NCBI GenBank assembly: GCA_951804985.1
Contig: OX638132.1
Coordinates: forward strand, 86,246,696-86,310,695
Reading direction: 5' to 3'
DNA length: 64,000 nt
Origin: Dryomyza anilis
Lineage: Eukaryota > Arthropoda > Insecta > Diptera > Dryomyzidae
Shown: positions 13,601-25,600 of the stretch, piece by piece
How the letters are laid out: every line of letters begins with the position of its first letter
How positions within the stretch are numbered: position 1 is the stretch's first letter
Notes under the pieces: generated by a model
The model's database searches: none
What the model was told of the DNA's origin: nothing
The model's input: only the letters and a program-made list of their open reading frames with translations
Made by a program: the position numbers and the translations under genes

Positions 13601-16600
13601 TGATAAATTACTGAATGTATTGAATTTATCACATTTAAAAGAAGTCAACTTTTTTATTTGGTTAACTTTATATAAATATCGCATAGAACCAAAATATTCA
13701 AATAAATAGACGTGCTGCTATTTTATTTATTTCAAATGTTCAAATTTTATATAACAAATACTGACTGTCAAACATTGGAATAGGAATTTTTTTATTTCGT
13801 TATGATCGATTCGATCATGCATTTGATTGATTTATTAAATATAACTATAAAATTCATTTTGCATTGCACAATATTGACAACTGTCCGAAATATAGGACGT
13901 TTGCCTGATCGGAATACACAATGAAGCTATCAAATTTTTATGGCAAAAATAGTCATTACATATTTGAAAATAAACAGAAATGTATTTGCTACGAATACTA
14001 AAAAGACATGGGCGATCATTAAACGCGCCTCTCATAAATACGCGAAGCTGTTAATGCTGTGAAGCACGTGCATTAAAGCACTTTTCGCGGCACTCAATGT
14101 CAAAAAGCAAATCGCAAATAAACACTTAACAATGCGCTAAATACACGTTTACTAAAACAGTTAAATTAACGCATATTAACAATGTAATGTAAGCGATGCT
14201 GCTGCTGCTTCTGCTAGAAATGTTTTAGGTAGCAGAATATGCACTCAAAAAAATAACATGCATAATATAGACGAAAAAGTGTTACGAAAATCTACATTTG
14301 TAAACTTACGAATTATCAGCAGACATAATAGATATGTGTAAAAATGGTTCATGAAGTAATTCGTACATAATACGACTAAAAATTATAATTTACGAAAATC
14401 TACATTTGTAAACTTACGAATTATCTGCAGAAATAATAGACATGTGTAAAAATGGTTCATGAATTAATTCGTACATAATACGACTAAAATTATAATTTAC
14501 AACTTATAAAAAACAACAAGGGTATTCATTTCACTTCGTATCGCCTGCGTTTCCGCGTATTTCATAAAAATTCTGCGCTATAAAGCTTATAATTTTTACG
14601 ACATAAGCATATACGCATTAGATACGAAGTAAAATGAATACCCTTAATTATTTACGAAAATAATTTCTGTTTTTTAAAATTACTTCGTATAAATGAAAAT
14701 AAGGTCAACGAACAAATATTTGTAAAAACTCAAAATAATGTTTCTGAAAATAAATCATGTATTAATTCATAACATTTACAAAATATGAGAGTAATAATAT
14801 TCGTGAAATTAATACAAACAATATTATTCGTAACATTCGTAAGTTACAAAATATATTTACGAATTACCCCCATATTTTGAAAAACGAAAAGAAAAGTGAT
14901 TCGTCAAAAAAAACGTCATAAATTACAGTGATAGAATTTTTTTTTTATTGTCACTTGAATTTTGACGAATCACTTTTCGTTCTACAAAATATGGGGATTA
15001 TACTCATGTGAAAATCATTCGCTAAAATTAAATAATTAATGGTTAGTTTTATTTGAAATTTTTAAACTGAATCGAAATGTACAACATCAAGTAGAATTTA
15101 AAATTTGCTTAGTTAACGAAATTTAAATTATTTGAATTTCGTGAAATGTAAGAATTGTAAATTTGTATGTTTTATAATAATTTTCGCGTTTTTTCGCACT
15201 GTTCGAATTGAATAATAATAAGTACCTACACGTCAAATGTATAAATTTAAAATCTCGTAAAACAGTAAAGCAATTTCGTAAACAAAAACTTCGTAAATTG
15301 TCGTATTCACTATTTTGAGTGTGATGATTTTGAAGATTTCATTTCATTTTCAGCCAATGTCATTGATAATGATGTGAAAATGATAAGAACAATTCAGACT
15401 ATTGTTGATTGACGATACGAGGTAAGACAAGTGTCTGGCAAGTTGAAGCAATTAGGCACAATGTCAACGTAAAGCGTCACCCTATAAGGTTCGAGACGCA
15501 GTGGAAATTCAACTTTGCCCATAGACAATTAGCATAGTTTCTTGAGGTGTTTGTTTGTGCTGGACAATTGAAAGTGTTTTTTTTTTGTTTTGTTTTAAAA
15601 CAATGATTTGTTTGTTTTTAAAAATATCATTTTTTTTTTTTGGCTAATTTCAGATTCCAGAACGAAGGACTGGCCAATGATGTCATCTCCATTTCCAACA
15701 TTAGCAGTTTGCCTATCATACGTGTATATTGTCAAGGTGAGTAAGGGTAGAATATATGATTTATTTTCTAATAAAAATGAAGAAATTAAAAATTCAATTC
15801 ATACTTCTGTTATCTACACTATTAGATACTGACTACTGCTGATCTTTAACATCTATTAGCGTATATTCAAATTAATTAAACTATTTTTTTGATTTATACA
15901 ATGGGTGATTGTTGTTTTAATGAATAGTTTATCATTTTTGTAAGTAATTTGTATTTGAAGCTGTTAACATTTCGTGTTGAACATGCAATCAGAATAATAG
16001 CATAGTAGTTTTAATTGATCAGATTGAATTATACAAACAAACTACAACAAATAGTTCATAAAACAAAAATTTAATATTTCTGGGAATTTTTAAACTGTTT
16101 TAATATAAAGTTCAAAGCTTATTAAAACCTGTAAGGAATGTTAGGTCACATGAGACTTTTTGTAGCGGGACCTTTTGATAGTAGATGTAATGATAACTTT
16201 AAGAATTGTAAAAGTTATAGTATGTGAAAGAAAGAAAATTAATCGTTATTGTTTTAAGTCAGTCAAGACAGCCTAGTTATACAACTAATCTAATTTCTGA
16301 GTTTAATACTCACAGAATAGAGATGCGTCGGTTATCACAACCGCTTAGTCGGTTCTTATAGTCAAAACTAAATGGGTTGCATTTTGAACTTCCTCCAAAC
16401 AATTACGTACAGTTTTAGAACAATTTGGATTGTATATTAGCTAATATTTCAAGCAATTTTCGTCCACAAATTAGTAGAAAATACGTTTTAACAGAATAAA
16501 GTTAATTGTTACAACTAACTTTTTCGTTTCTCCAACCTCATGCCAAGAGAGTATTTTTCTGTGTGTAATCTTCGACTTTTAGTGCATGATATACATAAAA

Positions 16601-19600
16601 AACAGCCGATAGTTTATATAATATTGGCTGTCTGTTGTTATTTCAACAAGTTCATAGTTCAACGTAAGCTTAAATTATTTTCTTTAGAATTTATAAATTT
16701 TTACATAAATTCAAAGCCTTACAAATAATGAATATTATTAGTAAAAATTCAATTGTAAACTGAATTAATAAATAATAAATCAAACTATATGCAATATTTT
16801 ATACATATGCAATTAGTATAACAATTCTTTATTCATATAAAGTTCAAAGTAAAATTCATAATTGTTAATACTCAATGTTAATTATTTTAAAAGTTTTTTT
16901 TTTAAGGAAATCAATTTTTTTGTTTTCAATTGTTAGTTATTTTTTTAGGAATTTAAATATTTTAAAAATATTACAAATAATTTTTCAACACAAAAAAAAA
17001 CAATATATATAAAAAGTCAAGTCCATATTTTTATAGCTTTTGAATTTACGCATCATATGCACTGAAATATTACGACTTTAATGAAATAATACGCAATAAA
17101 TCAGAAATATTCATACAAAAATTTGAAACGTGCTTGTTTTCGTAAGAGGCGTCGATATGAATTAATAAATAAATTTAAACAATCGATGATGCATTTTGAA
17201 AAAAGAAATATTATGCCGAATGTGTTGTCGTTCAAAATATTCGTAGATTTCACGTCGAATGTTTTGAACGACAGATGTTTTGAGACAAAAATTAAAAACC
17301 GACTTAATTAAACTTTGCAGTCGAAAAATATTTGATTTTTTTTTATATTTAGTTATTAAAAAGATTGAAAATTTTGTAGAATTTTTTTATATACTAATAA
17401 ATGTATAAGTAAAATATTGATAAAAATGGTCACATTTGAAAAATAGTAAATTGAGGTAATTTTAATAAATTAGTTAATAATATAAATTAGTAATTTAATA
17501 AATTAGTAATTTCACAACTATTCACAAAAATAAACTATAATCGAACCTACTATTTTAAAAATCTTCCGTTTCGAATTTTGTGTCTCAAAATAAATAATTG
17601 TTATCCAAACAAATCTAAATACTAATTCAAGTGAATGGACACTGTATTAAACATCGAATTCAAAAACCTTTAAATACAAATTGTTCATATGAATTTCGAG
17701 GGGCAAATGTGCACTTTTATAAATGTTGGGAAATCAAATTTTAAAGTTTGTGCTTTAAAAATTAGTAAAAAATATTTTTCACTTTTTGTTATTTTGATTT
17801 ACTTATCAATTATCATAACGTATATCTTTGGACTTTCTATATTAAAAATACATATTTTGTGTGGCTATATCCTGACACAATTGAAATTATTTTTGTTTTT
17901 TAGCCATAACTGTTTGTGGGTATAAGATAAGTACTGGTGTAAAGACATCGATTGGCATCATTATTTAAAAATAATTTGCCAAATATTTTTCTTGCAAATA
18001 AAAAAATTGAAAATTTTGTCATGTCAGAAGGGCGAATCTTTTCGTTTTTTTGCCATAATTTTTTATTGGTGCAAGATAAAATAGTGGTGTAAAAGTTATT
18101 CTTTTTTAATTTTCTTTTTCTTGCAAAAAATAAAAATTCGAAACATATTTCAATAATGATGCCAATCGATACATGCGTTTAAAACAATCATTTATTGTCT
18201 TTACATATCTAGTTTAACTTGTACCAATAAAAAGTTGTGGGAACAAAACGAAAAGATTCGCCCTTCTGACATGACTGAAATTAGTAACAAATCAAATTCG
18301 CACTTTTTATTTTGTCTTTTGTGGCAACAAAACCACACATGATTTTGGCCCAGTATACTTAAGGTAAGTAAATAGAATGAGTAAATAGCAATTCTAGAAT
18401 TTATTCCCCAGTAGTAAATTTCAGGCGCAAGAAGCTATGCTAGTACTGATTCTCAAGCAGATAGAACCCCTTCCCGACTAAATGATTTCCTTTCTTCTTT
18501 TTTATATGAAATGAACATTTTTGCAGGACTTCCCTATTCGTTTCTCAGAGAACGGGTCTCACAAGATCTCACAAAATAGTTTGACTCATTACTGTTAGCA
18601 TTCCATTAGAAGGTGAGCTAGCAGTGCTTCGCTTTTGTATTTGAAAAATAATAGAAATAGTCACCAAATCGATTGGAGCTGATTCTCTAGAAGGTGTGCT
18701 GGAAGTACACTAGCTTCAGTGATGGCAGAATGTGTATTGAGCATGCTAAGAAGTTGTTATAGCAGGACTTCTAATGGCGAGGCCTGGATAAATTTACTAC
18801 TGGGTCTATACAGCCAGAGCTCCTTACCGACTCGATACTTTCCTTAATTATTTTTTGTATGAAACGGTTTTTATTGCAAGGCGTTCCACTTTCTTTTCTC
18901 GGAAAGTGAGCTTATAAGAGCTTCAGAAACAACGTTTTTTTACAGGACTTCCAGATGTGATTTTTGCCGACAGCTTATGGAATATATTTACATGCATAGC
19001 TTCTAAAAATCCTCAAATTGAAGGCACGCATTGTTCGCAAGTTTTTTAATATTTAATGGGCACTTTTTACCCCAAATAAAGATGCATTTACATTTTTAGT
19101 TTATCTTTAATATTATTGTTAAAATTTATTAAAAATTGCAATTGATTTTTTGAGGTACAAAATTTACATTTACAAGTAATAAAAATAGTCCTGAATAACT
19201 TAGCCCGAGGCTTTCTCTTTGTACTGAAAGTGGTGTGACCAGTTTACAGTTGAATACGGAAACGGACTGGGTGAGTGATTTTTCGTGGACAGTGCTTATT
19301 CTCGGTGTTTTGACATTGTCTGCCGGGAGGTAACGCGGTATAGAAGAATAATTTCTATGAAAACCCAAGCCCAGATTGGAACATGGGAACTTTCGGCTCG
19401 TAGTCGAACGTTTTGAAGTCTGAGCTACCTCTGATAACATATTAATTAATCTAAAAAGATAACATTATTTAAAGCAGTTATTTTTTATTTAAGGTAATAT
19501 TGAAATTGCAACTACGTTGAAATATTGACGGTCAAATGTATTTATTTTGTTCACGTATTGTGGTTTTATTGATTCAAGCCTGAAATTAAATCAATTCTAA

Positions 19601-22600
19601 ATACTATGTAGTACACTTAAATTATTTAAATTACTTACCACGTATATTTCGAAATGCGCATATGAAGTAGTTATTATTTTCTGCATTGCCGAGAAGGAAT
19701 ATTGGAAGAGTTATATTATTTATTTTTGAATTTCAAAGCACAAAAGCATACAAATGTTTAAAACACTATATTTTGCATTGCTTAGAAGGGGTTTTAGAAT
19801 CACATTTTATTCAGTGATGTAGAAATCTAAATATTGCTTGCACAGAAGCTGTTATAGCACAACTTTTTAATCGAGGAGTTCACAAATTTAATTCTGGGTA
19901 CATTCCAAAATGTAAAAAATTCAAATTTCAAAAATTACACATTCGCGGCATGTTAGTGACGATATGTTGCCTGCAAATAGATTTTTACCCATGTGTATTA
20001 ATTTTCAGTCAACATTTTATTTGGATCAAAAAATGTCGGGTAACAATTATTATAACATTATTTAAAGCAGTTATTCTAATAAAGCAGTATACTCTAATAT
20101 TATCAACATGATAATGTTGATAATATTAGAGTATGTAATAAAATAATCAAAACTGATGAAACTAAAGACAGAAAAAAATTATCTAATACAATAAAATAAT
20201 CTAATACAAATTCCAAAGAATTTTAAAGTCAAATTGTTTTCAAAATATTTTTTGTCATATCTGACATTTATAAAACAAACACATTTCCACATTATATAAA
20301 ACCGATATTATATCAAATGACTGATAATTAGAATTAAAATACAGATAACCACATAGAAAGCTAGAGAAACATAACTTTTTATATTATTTGATATGTCCAA
20401 AATATTTGTATCACAATTAACAAACAAGTCACACTGATAAGATACCCTACTGTCAGTGCATTATTTATGATTCATAATCATAAAAAGTAGGGCAAGCGTG
20501 TAAATCACCAAAAACTTTTGATAACATAACAAAATATAATATATTTACGATTCGATCTAACGAATATCTCATTTTAATCTTGCATTATATGAAAATCTAA
20601 TCAATTTGAGTACAATTCTAATATTTGTCCTATCTTCTTTTACAGGTGCTTGGTCCGCGATTAATGGAGAATCGAAAACCATTCCGATTACAAAACACAC
20701 TGGTAGTTTATAATGCACTACAAGTCGTTTTTAGTGCATGGTTATTCTATGAGGTACGTTACACCAGTTGCCATACAAAATAATAACCATCACCACAAAT
20801 TACATCTCATTTTAATACAAAAAAAAAATACAAAAAAAAATACAAAAAAAAACCAACAAAAAAGAAAAACTAAATTCTAAATTCAAAACAAAAATCGAAA
20901 AATATTTCTCTTCAGCTTCTACATCGTACAGCATACATACTTATATATGAAACGTACATTTGAGCCATATTTAAACAATGTATAACATTTCTTCCAGTGC
21001 CTAATGGGTGAAGAAAGAACAAAAGAAAAGCACCAAAACAGCAGACCAAGCATTATTTTAATTTATTCTTTATTTATGTTTATTTTTTTTATGTGCATTA
21101 ATTTTTCAAAAATTTTCATTTATTTTTTCTCTTGTGTCCACCATCTTATAGTCTTTAATGGGCGGCTGGTGGGGTCATTACAGCCTACGCTGCCAACCAG
21201 TGGATTATACCGATAGTCCTACAGCTAGGAGAGTAAGTGCGAACAGATACAACTTTAAATAAAACCTAAAAACCTAATGATATCGAATTCGAAATCGATT
21301 GGAAAAATATACAAACGAACTAATTACAGAAAATCTTTGAGTAAAATAAATAATTGTGAAATCTGCGCACTCTCGAAATCACAACAAAATAAATAACTGG
21401 ACATAGTATTAAATATATCGGCAAACCGGCACTTGGCACCGATGGCTCCCATATATATATATATCTCTGTATATATAGATATATATATCTAACATCGAAC
21501 ATCATGTAATCCTGCAAGAAATAATTTGAATACAGAACTTCAAAATTTCTTAAAAAAAAAAAACATTGTACAATATAGTTTCATACGTGCTCAAATCTAT
21601 AATATATATACGCCTCATGTTAGGCCTAAGAAGCTTTAACAAATCATTCATGGGTTACATTTAAGTTAAAGCAACGATCATGTCTGAATTTTGGGGGAAA
21701 CGGGGGGATTTTAATGACATTTAATAGATTTATGCAAGCTTAAAGCATCGATTTGGAAACTTTGCCGAAAAACCCGATAATTTGGCCAATACAAGGCAAA
21801 GTTTTTTGTTAATGACATTTTATAAATATTTTCATTTCATTTCAGCTAAACTATAATAGATTTATTTTTATTTTAGAGCTTTCATAAATATGCAGCTTTT
21901 ATGTTAAGAGCTTTTGTGGTATAGCAAATATCCATTACAGATACTTAAAATACCACAAGCATTTTACAAAAGGTTTGTTTTATGTTAGAGATAATTTTAG
22001 TTTTTAATTTAAATAATAATGCTAAATATAATTTTTTTCATTTTATTATAATTATTATATTTTTGCTTACATGTACATACTATATATATACTATATATAC
22101 AAATGGCTTTTATTTAACATTATTAATAATTTTTTTTTTTTTTGTATATTCCCTAAAGTAATTTTGAATAATTTGCAAAACAAAGAGCTGCTCAATAATT
22201 GATTTCCCTGTAATTTTGTCTAATTCTAATGACATTGTATTTTGATTGGTGGCCCCCCCAAATAGCTATAAATATTAAGGGTATTCATATAACGTAATGT
22301 ATAATTTGCATCTAAATAGTTTAGTTTCCAGTGCTTAGTAAAACTCCTAAATGAATAACACATTTTAAACTAGTCTTAACAAATTAGATTTGTCAAATAT
22401 AAACACATCTCAGAGCTTGATAAGTTGCTAATCCCTTCTAAGTTGAGTTCCATACAAAAATTGTAAAAGATTTTAAAAATTTGTTAAGTATAGCCAGTTA
22501 GCAGGACTTAACAAGTTATATGAATACCCATATTATGTTTCTTTCCGATTTACGTACTATTCTTTGACTGTTTAAAAAGGTTTTCATTATTCTAGGATTT

Positions 22601-25600
22601 ACTATTCATATTTCTTTCTTTAGTGTTCGTTACTTGTATAAAATATCTGTATTTTTATTTTTTCACATAAAACTTTGAACTTCTTTAAGTTCCTCCCAGT
22701 TTTTAGAAGCAATTATGAAAGAGAAATTATTCTTCTAGTTAACAAAAAAAAAATGTATTTCATCAAATTCACACAAAATCTATCAATAAATCATTCACAC
22801 ATTTTATACTGAATACAATTTTAGAAGAATCACCATACCATACAATCAAAAACCAAACCAAACCACAAAAAAAAAATATTTTCTCTACATTTGCAGCTAA
22901 GCTTATCCGGTTGGCTAACGGGACATTATAACTTCCGATGTCAGCCAGTTGACTATAGTAATAACCCTAGAACATTAAGGGTATGTGATAACAAACAGTT
23001 TTATGCATGGTTCATACAAATTTTAATCAATCGTTGTATTTTTTGGTATCATTAGTAGTTTAAAAATACATTTTTATTTTTTATTTCAAGTGCACGCACA
23101 GAGAAAATCATGTTTACCACCATCATGTGCTGATGGGCATCATTTAATGATTGGAATTATTATTATTGTAATAATGTTTTTTTCATGAAATGATTACTGT
23201 AACAATTTCAAACATAAAATGATGCCGTGTGAACATCATGGTGGTGATTTTATTATTTCTGTGAGTGCAACAATAATTGTGACTAACAATAATATTAATT
23301 AAATAAAATAATTCAAGGGTATATATTTACAATAATCAATTTTTTATTTAACTTTTTATAGTTATGGTAGTTTTATAGTAGTTTATTGGAAATTATTAGC
23401 ACTTTCTTTTAAGTAGTCACTTTAACTAACAAATTCAACTGCACTTTTTAGAATTATTATAAAATATAACGTCGTTGTTGAGGTAAAACTATTTGGATTT
23501 AAAAATCATTAAACATCCGATGATCGATAGGACCATACAAGTAATATGAACATTTAAATGTTTGGGAAAACTATGTATTTAATTGCTGGTTCATTGTATC
23601 AAATTGTTTTGAATAATGCATAATGCTAAATCTGTGCAACTTATGGTTATCGCAAAGATAATATATCTCTATACAAACTAATTTATATTAATGTTTAGTA
23701 TATGTTTGATATTTAGTATTTACCTCCAAGCATATACGTGTTTACAGCAGATTTATTCTTCTTCGGTGCATCGTAACATCGTAATAATTGTTGAGAATAC
23801 ATTTTAGTTTAATATTAAATCATAAACTTTATGTATTTCTTAAGTTTTACTTTTACAACGACGTTATAAGTAATTTTTTTGTCTTTAGTTTTAGTTCTAT
23901 TGCTTTAAACGTGCATGTATTTTTAATTTGTCTCTTTAAATGGTGCCCGTGGTAAATAATTGTGATGCTAACAAATTTTTGATGGCAAAAAATCTTTGAT
24001 CTAATTGTTTTCCAAATTATGGTCTAATTTTTTTGCATCTCTAATATATTTCCAAAATTTCGAGAGAGCTGCAGCTACCTTAAGTATTGTTTTTTACGTT
24101 TTTTTATATATATTTATTTTTTAAAATTTCCCTTAAATTATATTAAACAACAAAAAAACTATAAATTATTTAATATTATTTTGCATCTTGTCAAACGTTT
24201 GTTTTATAACTAGTTTATAAATTCTTTCTAAAATAACTCTTAAAACATTATATTGTGCATATTTTCTAAAATACAAATTTCGTTTAGATGGTGCACGCGT
24301 GTTGGTGGTACTACTTCTCCAAATTCACAGAGTTCATGGACACGGTAAGTGTGTTGTGACACATTTTTGAACTATGCAAAAAAAAATCATATAGAAGACA
24401 CACCCATTGAAAAACCTGTCTCACTCACTGTAATAAAAAACCAAGCCCTATATCATATATGTTAATATTATCAATATTGTGGAACAAATTAAACTTGAAC
24501 TTGTCTTACCGCCAAAGACATCTAATAAAAACATAAATTTTGCTAATTTATGCAAAATAATCATTAAATCATAACAATAAAATCAACTAACTGTTCAAAT
24601 CAACAAATTTAGCGCATATATTAAACTCTTAAACGCCGGGTTCAAAAACAACATTAATCAATCAGTGTTTTGCATATTTTTAAATATTTTATTGACCATA
24701 TTGTTTGATTTTGCTCATTTTTGCACAGATTTTCTTTGTGCTGCGAAAGAAGACAACGCAAGTTACCTCCCTCCATGTTATACATCACGGTTGCATGCCA
24801 ATGTCCGTTTGGTTCGGCGTCAAATTCACACCCGGTTCGTATTAGTGCCTCGAGACCCAAATAGTTCGAAATTCTATATTTATTTGTACGCATTACAGGC
24901 GGTCACAGCACGTTCTTCGGTCTGCTTAATACATTTGTGCATATTGTTATGTACACCTACTATATGTTCTCGGCCATGGGTCCACAATACCAGAAATTCC
25001 TGTGGTGGAAGAAATATTTGACCACGCTCCAGATGGTAAGTAGTCATTGTGGGGTATGATGTGTAGTAATCTCGAGACGTTAACTATTTGTATTGCATGA
25101 TTTCGTATAGGTACAATTTATTCTTATTATGGTCCATGCCTTCCAATTGCTCTTCATCGACTGTAATTACCCCAAAGCCTTTGTCTGGTGGATCGGCATG
25201 CATGCTGTTATGTTCTTCTTCTTGTTCAATGAATTCTACAAGGCAGCCTACAAGGGCAGACGCATGGTAAGTGCTACTTTTTGTCTAATAAATCCTCTAT
25301 TAAATATTTGCATTTATTAAAATCGTTCATTTGTGTATTATTAATTAGAATTATTTGTATTATTTATGGTATTTCAATTTATTATATTGTTGCAAACATA
25401 AATATTGTCGCAAACATAAATATTGTTGTTAGCATAAATATTAATTAATATGATATAGGAAATAAATGTTATTTAAAAAGAAACATTGGACTTAAAACCT
25501 ATAATAGTTTTATCTAAAATTTAGTAATTTTTAAAATTTTTATTATTGAATTCTATACACGCTAAGAAAAATCTGCATGCAGGCAACATATTGATGTTTG

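Larger units (their letters stand above)
17694..19962. mobile_element. Large inverted-repeat element, copy 1, interrupted
   Basis: Left part 17694-18365 matches 29937-30560 (aaatgttgggaaatcaaatt and following). The right end (about 19905-19962, attacacattcg...tagtgacga) matches 30590-30641. About 1.5 kb of other elements, including 18407-18804 and a SINE, sit between, so this copy was broken by later insertions. Confidence 0.65.

Noticed and set aside
24665..25021. 118-codon forward frame
   Set aside because: It runs through two ELOVL exons and the intron between them in the wrong frame; the true frame has the conserved histidine box.
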